NCBI GenBank assembly: GCA_947477655.1
Contig: CANJTS010000001.1
Span: 449,243-513,242, forward strand
Length of the DNA stretch: 64,000 nucleotides
Direction of reading: 5' to 3'
From: CAILUG01 sp903844415
Lineage (GTDB): Bacteria > Pseudomonadota > Gammaproteobacteria > Pseudomonadales > Pseudohongiellaceae
The notes below the pieces were generated by a model. The model was given only the letters and a program-made list of their open reading frames with translations, was not told where the DNA came from and did no database searches. A program made the position numbers and the translations under genes. Below are positions 7,777-17,365 of the stretch, in pieces (within the stretch, counting starts at the first letter, position 1; the number at the start of each line of letters is the position of its first letter).

Positions 7777-9789
7777 ATGAAGCCATTAAATTCCCGTCAG
7801 TACAGCGCAGTTCGCTACATCGACAATCCCTTGCTGGTACTCGCTGGTGCTGGCAGCGGAAAAACTAGTGTTATCACCCAAAAAATTGCTTGGCTGATTA
7901 ATGACTGTGAGTACAATCCGCACCATATCGCAGCGGTGACCTTCACCAACAAAGCGGCGCGTGAAATGCGCGAACGTGTAAATCAGTTGTTGAAAGGGGT
8001 CAGCACCAAAGGTTTGATTATTTCTACCTTTCACCAACTAGGCCTGACTATCATTCGCCGCGAATGTGCTCATCTGGGCCTCAAGAGCAGCTTCACCATT
8101 TTTGACGATCAAGATGCGCTGGTATTGCTGCGTGAATTAATGCACAAAGAAATCGACAGCAGCGACGAACAACTCAAGAAGTTGAGTAGTATTATTTCTA
8201 ACTGGAAAAATCAGTTTGTTACGCCTGCACAAGCAATAGCAGTCACAGCTACGCCTGAAGATGTGCTGGCAGCAAAACTTTACGAAGCGTATCAACGTCA
8301 TCTTAAAGCTTATAACGCTGTAGATTTCGATGATCTGATCATGCTTCCTGCGCTGCTCTTTCAGACCAATGCTGAAGTGTTACAAAAATGGCAACGCCAC
8401 ATTCGCTATCTTTTGGTAGACGAATACCAAGACACTAACAATATGCAATACAACCTAGTGAAACTATTGGTGGGTGAACGCGCCTGTTTAACGGTTGTGG
8501 GCGATGATGATCAATCTATTTATTCGTGGCGCGGAGCACGACCAGAAAACATGCAGCTTTTGCAGAAAGATTATCCAGGCCTGAAAGTCATAATGCTGGA
8601 ACAAAACTATCGCTCTACCAATACCATCTTGACTGCCGCCAATGCATTAATCGCTAACAACAAGCATGTTTTTGAAAAAACACTGTGGAGTGAATATGGC
8701 AAGGGTGATCCGATTCGGGTGTTGGTCACCGCTAACGAAGAAGCAGAAATGGAAAGAGTCGCTAGTGAAATTTTGCTAATGACAGTTCACAAGCGTTTGT
8801 CCTTCAAGGATTTCGCCGTGTTGTATCGGGGCAATCATCAGGCGCGTCTGTTGGAAATTCAATTACAAGCACATCAAGTGCCGTATGTGTTGTCGGGTGG
8901 TACATCTTTTTTTGCTCGCACCGAAATCAAAGATTTGATGGCCTATTTACGAATTCTTATAAATCCGGATGATGACAATGCTTTTTTACGTTGCATCAAT
9001 ACACCACGCCGCAAAATTGGTCCCGCCATGTTGGAAGCACTCGGCAATTATGCGAACAAAGCAGAGGTAAGCATGTTAACTGCATGTGGCCACATGGGTT
9101 TGTCGGAGCATCTTAATCAAACCCAAACCGATAAATTTCGTGAGTTTCACCATTGGCTACAAAATCTTAATGAGCAAATTGGCAGTGGCGGCATAAAGGT
9201 TATTAATGAACTAATCGATGACATTGGCTACGCAGCTTACCTGCAACAAAACAGCCCTACACCCACTGCCGCGGAACGCGCTTATGCAAACGTACAAATT
9301 TTGATAACCGCGCTCGGCACTAGCATTTCCAAGGCTAAAGCAGAAGGTGAGGAGGGCGATCTGGAATCGGCTATCAACAAACTTATTTTGCGTGATTTAC
9401 TAGAAAACCAAGATAAAGATGAAGAATCCAACCGTGTGCAACTGATGACACTACACGCTGCCAAAGGGTTGGAGTTTCCGTTTGTATTTATCATCGGTAT
9501 GGAAGAAGAATTATTGCCGCACAGAAACAGCATAGAAACTGGCGATATTGAAGAAGAGCGCCGTTTGGCTTATGTGGGCATCACTCGCGCCCAACGGTTG
9601 CTGACTTTTACGCTGGCCAGTCAACGCAAACAGTACGGAGAAATCCTGACAACCACACCGAGCCGGTTTTTGGAAGAGTTGCCGCAGGAGCTACTGGAGT
9701 GGGAAGGCAGAAAAAGTGATATGACTCCGGAAAAATCCAAAGCGCGCGGCAAAGAAACTTTAGCACGGTTAAAGAGTTTGTTTGATTAA
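7777..9789 (+). CDS. rep: ATP-dependent DNA helicase Rep
   Basis: This superfamily 1A helicase (670 residues from the preferred start, close to E. coli Rep at 673) unwinds DNA 3'-5' and clears proteins ahead of replication forks. Visible motifs include Walker A LVLAGAGSGKTSVI, motif II LLVDEYQDTN, the VVGDDDQSIYSWRGA segment (motif III), LEQNYRST (motif IV), LMTLHAAKGLEFPFVF (motif V) and ERRLAYVGITRAQ (motif VI). The open frame extends to 7702, but the Rep family begins at the MKPLNSRQYSAV segment, so ATG 7777 is chosen. No operon partner is apparent. Confidence 0.95.
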   Translation: MKPLNSRQYSAVRYIDNPLLVLAGAGSGKTSVITQKIAWLINDCEYNPHHIAAVTFTNKAAREMRERVNQLLKGVSTKGLIISTFHQLGLTIIRRECAHLGLKSSFTIFDDQDALVLLRELMHKEIDSSDEQLKKLSSIISNWKNQFVTPAQAIAVTATPEDVLAAKLYEAYQRHLKAYNAVDFDDLIMLPALLFQTNAEVLQKWQRHIRYLLVDEYQDTNNMQYNLVKLLVGERACLTVVGDDDQSIYSWRGARPENMQLLQKDYPGLKVIMLEQNYRSTNTILTAANALIANNKHVFEKTLWSEYGKGDPIRVLVTANEEAEMERVASEILLMTVHKRLSFKDFAVLYRGNHQARLLEIQLQAHQVPYVLSGGTSFFARTEIKDLMAYLRILINPDDDNAFLRCINTPRRKIGPAMLEALGNYANKAEVSMLTACGHMGLSEHLNQTQTDKFREFHHWLQNLNEQIGSGGIKVINELIDDIGYAAYLQQNSPTPTAAERAYANVQILITALGTSISKAKAEGEEGDLESAINKLILRDLLENQDKDEESNRVQLMTLHAAKGLEFPFVFIIGMEEELLPHRNSIETGDIEEERRLAYVGITRAQRLLTFTLASQRKQYGEILTTTPSRFLEELPQELLEWEGRKSDMTPEKSKARGKETLARLKSLFD

Positions 9790-9880
9790 AGGTCACCCTG
9801 ACGTGTATATCATCATGATGAAGTTTTAAACTTTTTTGAAAAACTTTAGGTAAGTCTTTGGGAAAGACAAAAAGTTAAAT

Positions 9881-10336
9881 TTATGGAGCCGCTTGCGCAG
9901 CTTGCACCAGATAATCAACAGTAGCGTTGAGTTCGTCAGTTGAGCACGCCATGCACAAACCCTTGGCCGGCATCAGGCCGTTATTAAATCCATTTAATAT
10001 ACTGGCATACAAAACATCTATGCCTTTAGCGATACGCGGTGCCCACGCTTCTGCATTGGCAAATACAGGGGAATTATTAACACCAGTGCTGTGACAAGCA
10101 GTACAGAAAGTTTGATAAATCTGTTCGGGAGCCATGCCAGTACCAGCGCCTGCTGATGCCACTACCATAGCCCCTGCACAAGCCTGCCCTACTACACATA
10201 CTTGAACTGGTGATTGAATACGGGCACTGATTTTGTCTGCTTCAGCCGCCACAGTAAGTGTTGCATACACCGAAAAAAAACAAGCCAATAGCACTAGCAC
10301 CAGTTTGTGAACAATGACAAAAGACTTAACAGACAC
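9881..10336 (-). CDS. Exported cytochrome c5-like monohaem protein
   Basis: A single CTACH haem-binding motif lies in the C-terminal domain and is followed by a distal methionine region (GFNNGLMPAKG) and the paired-cysteine segment CMACSTDEL seen in cytochrome c5. From the preferred GTG at 10336 the protein is 151 residues, with an N-terminal membrane or signal helix (HKLVLVLLACFFSVYATLTV). The reading frame continues to 10459, but that extension is not signal-like and a GAGG site precedes the GTG. It would act as a periplasmic, probably membrane-tethered, electron carrier. It is convergent with rep. Confidence 0.85.
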   Translation of the reverse strand: MSVKSFVIVHKLVLVLLACFFSVYATLTVAAEADKISARIQSPVQVCVVGQACAGAMVVASAGAGTGMAPEQIYQTFCTACHSTGVNNSPVFANAEAWAPRIAKGIDVLYASILNGFNNGLMPAKGLCMACSTDELNATVDYLVQAAQAAP

Positions 10337-10562
10337 GATACCTACCTCGTTGCTTGGTGATGCACTCAAGGGAGCACATCGTGGAAGTTGCCCGGCGCGC
10401 TCTAAGGATAGAGAGCTTCGATCAGGACATATGATCACAATTATAGAGGGAAATCGCATTGGCCGAAACCGGGAAATTTGAAGATTAATACAGCGAGGTT
10501 CTTTGTATTGTTGCGGTCACTTAGCAAATAGGCACTACTGTCAATGGCTTAATACTTACTTA

Positions 10563-12041
10563 CTAGTTTGCATCGATGGAAAATTTGATTGGCTCACTAC
10601 CATAATAAATATCCAGTGGCTTGCTTTCTATAGCATAACCAACATGAACTGAAACACTCTGCCCCACCAAGCCTGAGTTAATTCCGGTCAAATTATCAGC
10701 AATCTGTATTTTTTCGAGTGCTGCAAGTGGGCCGGTTTTATAAGGTGCCAGCGTGGATAACGCGCCATTGAATAGTTCAAATTTGCCTGCCCTATCTTTA
10801 ACAAATTGTTTGCCATTGCCCAGCGTAACCAACACATACACTGACCCTGTTAAACCAACATGCAAAGGATCTGGCGCTATTTGTGCTGTTATATTAAAAG
10901 CTTCATTGGCCGTAAAACTGTTTTTAATTGTTGTGCCATTGCCTGCTGTAGCAGCACCTGAAAACAGGGCGGCTGCCACCATCGCATTACCGCTGGCATT
11001 TTTTACCAGCCCAAGTAGAGGAAAACGTGTATCCGTAATAGTGATGGAATAGGTACCGGTATTGCTTCCACACTTTTTGGGGTCAACATAAGAATTTGCT
11101 AACAGCAGATACTCGCCTGCAGGCAAACTAGTGGCTACTTTGGGGTCACAACTGGTGCCAAAATCGTCAAAAATAGTAACACCGCTCAAATCAGTTTTAG
11201 CAATGATAAGCACAGCATCCAGCTCACTGGATTTCATTTCCATGTTGAGAAATGTCATTTTATCCAGTTTGAATTTATATACATCCACAAAGCTTGTGTC
11301 ATCACTACCGCCAAACAAATCCATGATCCTGCAGTCACCTGTTTTTAATGCATCATTAATACGAGCGTTCACATTAATTTGGGTTGTCAAGCATTTGTCT
11401 TTAATTTTATAAATCGCGTTAGCACCGGCAATATCATCATCTTGTAATGTAGTAATGTTGCCCAATGTCGGCGCCATGATTGCAGGCACACCTAATTGAT
11501 GATCCAAACCCAGGCTATGGCCTATTTCATGCAGGGCAACCCTACCAAAGTCTTTGGCTGTCTTTGTTGCGCTCTTATAAATATCCCATTCTAAATTGCT
11601 ATTAAAAATAATGTCGCTTTGGGACATTTGCGTGAAACCCAAACTGCCTAGGTCAGACATAGTCAGTGTGATGGCAAGCACGTTGCTGCCAAAATCATTT
11701 CCACACACATCGTTACGAAAACCAGCGCTATTTTGGCCATCACCAATACCAGCAGGGAAATCTCGCCTATTACTACCCGTACTGCGGCTGTATCCCCTAC
11801 AAGGGTCTACTGCAGTACGGTCGACCAGGAAGTCGAAAGCCGTTTTTTCACTCCACTGTGTAAGAGCGTCTTCAAATGCCGCTGACCAAGTTTGACCAGA
11901 AGGTGCTGCGCCAGGTATATCAACATGAAAAGTAGTACTTACGCCAACCCAGCGTGCGCCCGTAGTATTAAAGGCCCACACAGCTGAGGCAAAAATACTG
12001 GCTCCCAGCAGCAAAAGTAAGGTGAGGGGGGGCTTTTTCAT
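10563..12041 (-). CDS. Secreted matrixin-type zinc metalloprotease
   Basis: This 492-residue protein has a signal peptide (MKKPPLTLLLLLGASIFASAVWA). Its catalytic domain carries the zinc motif HEIGHSLGLDH (H171, E172, H175, H181) and a Met-turn candidate PAIMAP about eight residues later, the matrixin/metzincin signature. Residues about 225-330 resemble a pre-peptidase C-terminal (PPC) domain with the pattern DVYKFKLDK...LPAGEYLLLANS. The C-terminal third is unassigned. It is likely exported, cleaving extracellular protein. It follows a small exported gene by 4 bp, so the two probably form one operon. Confidence 0.85.
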   Translation of the reverse strand: MKKPPLTLLLLLGASIFASAVWAFNTTGARWVGVSTTFHVDIPGAAPSGQTWSAAFEDALTQWSEKTAFDFLVDRTAVDPCRGYSRSTGSNRRDFPAGIGDGQNSAGFRNDVCGNDFGSNVLAITLTMSDLGSLGFTQMSQSDIIFNSNLEWDIYKSATKTAKDFGRVALHEIGHSLGLDHQLGVPAIMAPTLGNITTLQDDDIAGANAIYKIKDKCLTTQINVNARINDALKTGDCRIMDLFGGSDDTSFVDVYKFKLDKMTFLNMEMKSSELDAVLIIAKTDLSGVTIFDDFGTSCDPKVATSLPAGEYLLLANSYVDPKKCGSNTGTYSITITDTRFPLLGLVKNASGNAMVAAALFSGAATAGNGTTIKNSFTANEAFNITAQIAPDPLHVGLTGSVYVLVTLGNGKQFVKDRAGKFELFNGALSTLAPYKTGPLAALEKIQIADNLTGINSGLVGQSVSVHVGYAIESKPLDIYYGSEPIKFSIDAN

Positions 12042-12045
12042 AGCT

Positions 12046-12657
12046 TTACTTGGGCAGCAAATATGTTATTGCGGCCAGAAAATCTGCCAGCGAGTATTGT
12101 TGTGATTTAGGAAAGTGGGTTTTGATTTCTGCTTCACTAATTTGCAGTGCGCGCATTTTTTCCAATAGCGGATCTTGGCCCTCATCTAATAACGCGTAAT
12201 GCGGATGATTGCGCAAATCCAAATAGGTAGCACCATCGTCGCCCGTAAAAGTTGGGAAATAACCCTGTCCCCATCCGGTCAATGGATTTACCAGCTCTTG
12301 AGTTGGATCTGTTACAAAATACAAACCTTGCTCATTCACTGTCGGATAAAATTGCCCGGCAATTGCAATGGTCACAGCAGTATCTTTTCCTCCCAGAAAA
12401 CGCAGCTCCAGTTGCTCTTGGTCAAGGCTGCCCTTTATCACAGTATCGACTTGGAACAGCACAGTGGTATAGACCAGATCATCTTGGGAGCTGACCACGA
12501 CATTCAACACTTTGCCCGCGAACACGAGTGCCGATTGCTCGACTAATTCTTCGAGTGTTAATTCGATTAAAACTGTGGCTTGGAGCGGCAATGCTGTACT
12601 CACCAGCAGTAGACTCAGGCACAAGCTTAATAATTTTCTGACTACTAATTTGGACAT
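12046..12657 (-). CDS. Exported protein of unknown function, partner of the metalloprotease
   Basis: The 203-residue product starts with a clear signal peptide (KLLSLCLSLLLVSTALPLQA) followed by a beta-rich domain with the segment LTLEELVEQSALVFAGKVLNV. The mature protein has no cysteines or catalytic motif that I recognise. It sits directly upstream of the matrixin-type protease with only 4 bp between, so co-expression is likely. It might be an inhibitor, chaperone or companion of the protease, but that is inference from context only. Confidence 0.75.
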   Translation of the reverse strand: MSKLVVRKLLSLCLSLLLVSTALPLQATVLIELTLEELVEQSALVFAGKVLNVVVSSQDDLVYTTVLFQVDTVIKGSLDQEQLELRFLGGKDTAVTIAIAGQFYPTVNEQGLYFVTDPTQELVNPLTGWGQGYFPTFTGDDGATYLDLRNHPHYALLDEGQDPLLEKMRALQISEAEIKTHFPKSQQYSLADFLAAITYLLPK

Positions 12658-12864
12658 AAAATTATGGGCTCAACAATGTGGTCGATTTTTCAGGTAAATT
12701 CAACTCGTACTCGATTAGCACTGACTTAAGGCTACTCATCGATGCGCAGGGGATCCAGCTCCTGGACTAAAAATCAGCAGTTTTTCTGCCTACGCCTGAA
12801 TGAAGGATACTTTGCTATGCTGCTCAAGTCTGTAAAACTCAGTAAGCATTCTGTTTACAGCACC

Positions 12865-13944
12865 TTACTGCTGACGGTAACTTCTATCCAGCACGCTTTG
12901 CCACCACACTTCGTTTTGTAAATACCAACGTACTGTAGCACCTAGGCCATCCTTGAAACTGATCTTAGGGCTATAGCCTAGTTGTTGGCTTATTTTTGCT
13001 GCGTTGATCGCATAACGGGTGTCGTGGCCTTTGCGATCTGCCACAAAACTTATAAGGTTTGAGCTAGCAGAATTATTAGCAGGCATACTGGCTGAAAACC
13101 GGCGTAGCAATGCGGCATCTGCAACCAGCACTTCATCCACAATCGCGCATAATAACTTCACCGTATCGAGATTAGTCTTTTCGTTATTGCCACCAATATT
13201 ATAAGTTTGTCCCACTAATCCTAACTGCAATATCAAATCAATGCCTCTGCTGTGGTCATCCACATGGAGCCAGTCTCTAATCTGTTGACCATCGCCATAA
13301 ATTGGTAAGGGTTTTCCGTGCAAGATATTAAGCAGGCATAAGGGCAACAGTTTTTCTGGAAACTGATACGGACCGTAATTGTTGGAACAATTGCTTGTCG
13401 TCACCGGCATACCATAGGTGTGGTGATAGGCTCGCACTAGATGATCGGAGGCAGCCTTGCTGGCAGCATAGGGCGAATTGGGCGCATAGGCAGTGGTTTC
13501 GGTGAAGGCTGGATCATCTTTACCAAGCGTTCCATACACTTCGTCGGTTGATACATGATGAAAAAGTTTGCCAGCATAAGAGCCATTTATTTCCCATACT
13601 TTACGCGCAGCTTTTAACAGCGAATGCGTGCCCACAATATTGGCTTCGATGAAAATATCGGGCCCGGTGATGGAACGATCAACATGACTCTCTGCCGCAA
13701 AGTGCACAATACAATCGATGTTGTGTTGCGCAAGTAAACTTTCTATCAGGGTCTGATCGCAGATATTGCCATGCACAAACGTGATGGTCTGGCGTGTAAT
13801 TTCTTGGGCTAGGTTTTGTTTGTTGCCCGCATAGGTTAACGCATCCAGCACCACAAGATTTACACCCTGATGCTGCTTTAATAAATAATGAATAAAATTG
13901 GCGCCGATAAAACCAGCACCGCCGGTTATGAGCAAATTTTTCAT
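12865..13944 (-). CDS. rmlB: dTDP-glucose 4,6-dehydratase
   Basis: This extended short-chain dehydrogenase of 359 residues converts dTDP-glucose to dTDP-4-keto-6-deoxyglucose, the second step of dTDP-L-rhamnose synthesis. Visible motifs are the NAD-binding ITGGAGFIGANFI at the N-terminus, the STDEVYGTL segment and the catalytic YAASKAASDH. Length matches the family. It is the last gene of the rhamnose cluster and is separated from rmlD by 138 bp that hold a short tandem repeat. Confidence 0.96.
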   Translation of the reverse strand: MKNLLITGGAGFIGANFIHYLLKQHQGVNLVVLDALTYAGNKQNLAQEITRQTITFVHGNICDQTLIESLLAQHNIDCIVHFAAESHVDRSITGPDIFIEANIVGTHSLLKAARKVWEINGSYAGKLFHHVSTDEVYGTLGKDDPAFTETTAYAPNSPYAASKAASDHLVRAYHHTYGMPVTTSNCSNNYGPYQFPEKLLPLCLLNILHGKPLPIYGDGQQIRDWLHVDDHSRGIDLILQLGLVGQTYNIGGNNEKTNLDTVKLLCAIVDEVLVADAALLRRFSASMPANNSASSNLISFVADRKGHDTRYAINAAKISQQLGYSPKISFKDGLGATVRWYLQNEVWWQSVLDRSYRQQ

Positions 13945-13970
13945 GAGTTGATTTTTTTCCCTGCTCTTAT

Positions 13971-14009
13971 TGTAGTGATCTGTTGTGATGATCTGTTGTA
14001 GTGATCTGT
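13971..14009. repeat. 13-bp tandem repeat, three copies
   Basis: Three consecutive 13-bp units, TGTAGTGATCTGT, TGTGATGATCTGT and TGTAGTGATCTGT, lie between rmlD and rmlB. Copies one and three are identical; the middle copy differs at two positions. Nothing suggests a coding role. The array is too short and lacks spacers, so it is not CRISPR. Confidence 0.85.
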
Positions 14010-14082
14010 TGGGTTATTTCGTTTTAGTCCGTAGTTGTCACTACCGAAACTAGGCTGAAACTACGTTGCAACAGCACATTAT

Positions 14083-14949
14083 TCAACGGTTCTTTAGTAC
14101 TTTAGCTAATTCAAGTTGCCAAGCAGCAGGGCTTATCTGCAGTGCTTCGCACGTAGCGGTAATATCCAACACACTATAGGAAGGCCGGCGCGCCGCAGTT
14201 GGATATTGTGCTGTTGCAATCGGAAGCATGGGGATTAAGCGTTGCAACAAACCATACTGCAAACCCAGCCGCTGAATTTCACAGGCAAAGCCATACCAGG
14301 AGGTTTCACCACCATCAGTCCAGTGATAAACACCCCGCAAGTCCGGTCGCTCCACCAAGCGCCACACTACAGCTGCTAGGCTGGCCACTGAAGTTGGTGT
14401 GCCTCGTTGATCGTCAACTACCTTGATTTCATCCTTGCTTGCCATCAAAGCCAGCATGGTATTAACGAAATTTTTGCCGAGTTCGGAATAAAGCCAGGCG
14501 GTCCGCACTATACAACTACGATCGCCAGCATTTTTCAGTAATTCTTGTTCACCGGCCTGTTTGCTGCAGCCATAAACACTCAAAGGAGAGACAGGTGCAG
14601 CTGGCAGATAAGGCAGTGTTGCCACGCCATCAAACACAAAATCGGTAGAAATATGGATGAGCCGGGTAGTAGCAGCTGTTGTGGCGATAAGGTTGCGCAC
14701 CCCGCCGTTATTAACAGCCCAGGCTTGTGCACTTTCGGCTTCTGCTTTATCTACCTGGGTATACGCTGCTGCATTGATAACAACAGCGGGATTCTCGTCA
14801 GCAATTTTTTTCGCAAGCTGGGCAGCATCAACAATATTCACCTCACCCGAATGGGTGGCAACAAGATCTACATGCTTTGGAACCGCTTTGCACAGTTCAC
14901 GTCCTAATTGACCACCAGCACCCAAAATTAACACTTTCATATGCTTCAC
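14083..14949 (-). CDS. rmlD: dTDP-4-dehydrorhamnose reductase
   Basis: The 288-residue product has the NAD(P)-binding motif LILGAGGQLGREL at its N-terminus, the STDFVFDG segment and the catalytic YGCSKQAGE motif. RmlD performs the final reduction to dTDP-L-rhamnose. It begins 2 bp after the stop of rmlC on the same strand, consistent with one transcript. Confidence 0.96.
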   Translation of the reverse strand: MKHMKVLILGAGGQLGRELCKAVPKHVDLVATHSGEVNIVDAAQLAKKIADENPAVVINAAAYTQVDKAEAESAQAWAVNNGGVRNLIATTAATTRLIHISTDFVFDGVATLPYLPAAPVSPLSVYGCSKQAGEQELLKNAGDRSCIVRTAWLYSELGKNFVNTMLALMASKDEIKVVDDQRGTPTSVASLAAVVWRLVERPDLRGVYHWTDGGETSWYGFACEIQRLGLQYGLLQRLIPMLPIATAQYPTAARRPSYSVLDITATCEALQISPAAWQLELAKVLKNR

Positions 14950-14951
14950 AA

Positions 14952-15494
14952 TTAGGAAAATTTATCAGCCAATGCAAAACTCGGCGCTATGCGGTCTTTA
15001 TCTGAAAGCACCACATTTACTTTGTCTGGCCAGCTTATATTCAACTCTTGATCGCTCCACAACAGACTGCGGTCAAACTCCGGTTCGTAATAGCTAGTGC
15101 ATTTGTAAGTCACTTCGGCAAAGGGCGACATTACATAGAAGCCGTGTGCAAATCCTGGCGGCACCCATAAGGCTCGTTTGTTTCCAGCCGACAGCACCAC
15201 GCCGACCCACTGCCCAAAGGTGGGTGAACTGCGCCTTAAATCCACTGCAACATCATAAACTTCGCCAACTACTACGCGCACCAGTTTGCCCTGCGGATTT
15301 TGTATTTGATAATGCAGGCCACGCAAAATTCCTTGCGTGGATTTACTGTGGTTGTCCTGCACAAAGTTGGAACTAATGCCGGCCTGTTCGAATTCTTGCT
15401 GACGAAATGTTTCCATGAAAAAACCACGGTGATCACCATGCACTTTGGGTTCGATGATGATTACTTCCGGGATTTCAGTTTTAGTAAAATTCAT
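14952..15494 (-). CDS. rmlC: dTDP-4-dehydrorhamnose 3,5-epimerase
   Basis: This 180-residue cupin-type epimerase catalyses double epimerisation of dTDP-4-keto-6-deoxyglucose. The family segments HGDHRGFFMETFRQQEF, QDNHSKSTQGILRGLHYQ (containing the catalytic histidine) and VPPGFAHGFYVMS are all present, and length is as expected. It lies between rmlA and rmlD in the cluster. Confidence 0.96.
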   Translation of the reverse strand: MNFTKTEIPEVIIIEPKVHGDHRGFFMETFRQQEFEQAGISSNFVQDNHSKSTQGILRGLHYQIQNPQGKLVRVVVGEVYDVAVDLRRSSPTFGQWVGVVLSAGNKRALWVPPGFAHGFYVMSPFAEVTYKCTSYYEPEFDRSLLWSDQELNISWPDKVNVVLSDKDRIAPSFALADKFS

Positions 15495-15557
15495 TTTTTC
15501 TCATTTGGTAACTAACTAGACAAGAGTAATCGGCCATGAAGGCAAAGTGGTCAACGC

Positions 15558-16439
15558 CTATTTTTGTACATGCAGCGGCAGTGATTTCAAATATTCGCCA
15601 TAACCACTTTTGGACAATGGCTGGGCAAGCTTGAGCAATGCTTCGGTGTTGATATAACCCATGCGCCAGGCGATTTCTTCCACACAGGCAATTTTTAGAC
15701 CTTGGCGCTCTTCCAATACCCGAATAAAGTTGGCGGCATCCAACAAAGAAGTAATGGTGCCGGTATCAAGCCAGGCGGTGCCCCTGTCAAACAATTCCAC
15801 ATGGAGTGTATTTCGTTCCAGATAGACTTTATTGACATCGGTAATTTCTAGTTCGCCACGTGGCGAAGGCTGTAACTGTTTAGCAATATCGATTACCCGA
15901 TTGTCATACATATACAGACCAGTCACCGCAAAGTTGGATTGCGGTTGGGGTGGTTTTTCTTCTAGATGAAAGGCCTTGCCTTGCGCATCAAAAGTAACCA
16001 CACCATAGCGTTCCGGGTCGTTTACATAATAAGCAAAAATACTGGCCCCTACTTTACGCTTGATGGCAGCTTGTAATTTTATTTCGATGTTGCTGCCGTA
16101 AAAAATATTGTCGCCCAAAATTAGACATACATTGTCATTGCCAATAAAGGACTCGCCAATAATAAATGCTTGTGCCAAACCTTCGGGCTTAGGTTGCTGC
16201 GCATACTGGATGTGTAATCCCCATTGCGCCCCATCTTTTAACAAGTTTTGAAAGGCAAGGGCATCTTGCACCGTGGTAATAATCAAAATATCTCGAATGC
16301 CGGCCTGCATCAACGTTGCCAGCGGGTAGTAAATCATGGGCTTGTCGTAGATGGGCAACAACTGTTTGCTAACAGTCGCTGTAATGGGGTGTAAACGAGT
16401 GCCTGAACCACCCGCAAGAATAATACCTTTTATAGTCAT
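15558..16439 (-). CDS. rmlA: Glucose-1-phosphate thymidylyltransferase
   Basis: The product (293 residues) has the nucleotidyltransferase signature GIILAGGSGTRLHPIT at its start, then LLPIYDKPMIYYPL and the metal-binding LILGDNIFYG. It makes dTDP-glucose from dTTP and glucose-1-phosphate, the first committed step, and is normally feedback inhibited by dTDP-rhamnose. Its ATG overlaps the TGA of the upstream epimerase gene by 4 bp. Confidence 0.96.
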   Translation of the reverse strand: MTIKGIILAGGSGTRLHPITATVSKQLLPIYDKPMIYYPLATLMQAGIRDILIITTVQDALAFQNLLKDGAQWGLHIQYAQQPKPEGLAQAFIIGESFIGNDNVCLILGDNIFYGSNIEIKLQAAIKRKVGASIFAYYVNDPERYGVVTFDAQGKAFHLEEKPPQPQSNFAVTGLYMYDNRVIDIAKQLQPSPRGELEITDVNKVYLERNTLHVELFDRGTAWLDTGTITSLLDAANFIRVLEERQGLKIACVEEIAWRMGYINTEALLKLAQPLSKSGYGEYLKSLPLHVQK

Positions 16440-17362
16440 GACTTAAAGCTCGCTAGCAAAGAGGGCAACACTTGGTAGAAATTTTCTTCCGGTTGAAAAT
16501 GTGTCAGCTCATTAAACCTAACATCAACGCTGTAATGCTCTTCAAAAAGTGCTTTATAAGTACCTATTGTCAAACTGGTTTTCACCAACGGTTGTAACCA
16601 TGTGCTGACACCTACAAGTATTTTTACCACATTACGTGGCAAGTTAAATAAAGGCATTTTATAACCCAGGTGGGTACGTACGTGCGCCACAATTAAGTCG
16701 AAAGTATACGCCTGCCCATCACCCAGCTCCCAGATTTGTCCGTGCATATGTTCGCATTTCACAGCAAGTAAGATTGCCTTGCTGACATCGCGCACACTAA
16801 TCATGCCAAGCATGTTGCTGCTGCGGATAAAGATTGGCAACAGCGGTAAAGCCAATACAGTCAGCAAGCTTTTCAGGTTGCCTTGCATGTTAGCGCCATA
16901 GATCAATGCTGGTCGCAAACAGATAACTTCAAAAGTTGATTTATCATTGAGGGCAAGTAATTGTGTTTCGGCTGCCGCTTTGTAACTAGCATAATGTGAA
17001 TGCGCTGGATAACGCGCCTTGCTGCTGCTGATGAAGATAAATTTTTTAACTCCTGCACTACGCGCTTGTTGGGCAAGTATTAAGGCTGAATCCAGATTAG
17101 TAAGCTGTAATGCTGCCTTAGATGCCCCGGTATGCGCGAGTGCTGCCAAGTGAATCACTACTTGTGCGCCATGACATACATTTTTGTCAGCCGCAGTCGT
17201 TGGCAGGGCAGTCTCTATAATCTGTATTTGTGATGCCCATTGCCGAGTATTTATTTTGCTTTTATCACGCACCAACACCGTAACTGCCCAGCGTTCATCT
17301 AGCAGTGCAGGTATCAAGTTTGACCCGACAAATCCGTTAGCCCCTGTGACCAATATATGCAT
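16436..17362 (-). CDS. NAD-dependent sugar epimerase/dehydratase
   Basis: This 308-residue extended SDR protein starts ILVTGANGFVGSNLIPALL and carries the serine and YxxxK catalytic elements in ISSSKA...YASYKAAAE. It resembles the UDP-sugar 4-epimerases found in O-antigen clusters, and its position between a family 2 glycosyltransferase and rmlA suggests it prepares another nucleotide sugar, or the lipid-linked primer sugar, for the same polysaccharide. Substrate cannot be told from the sequence. It overlaps rmlA by 4 bp. Confidence 0.85.
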   Translation of the reverse strand: MHILVTGANGFVGSNLIPALLDERWAVTVLVRDKSKINTRQWASQIQIIETALPTTAADKNVCHGAQVVIHLAALAHTGASKAALQLTNLDSALILAQQARSAGVKKFIFISSSKARYPAHSHYASYKAAAETQLLALNDKSTFEVICLRPALIYGANMQGNLKSLLTVLALPLLPIFIRSSNMLGMISVRDVSKAILLAVKCEHMHGQIWELGDGQAYTFDLIVAHVRTHLGYKMPLFNLPRNVVKILVGVSTWLQPLVKTSLTIGTYKALFEEHYSVDVRFNELTHFQPEENFYQVLPSLLASFKS

Positions 17363-17365
17363 GGG

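Noticed and set aside
9800..9880. AT-rich stretch after rep as a terminator
   Set aside because: Only short weak stems with loops of one base or so; no convincing structure, so left unannotated.
13971..14009. Possible CRISPR array
   Set aside because: The units are contiguous with no spacers, only 13 bp, and no cas genes are present.
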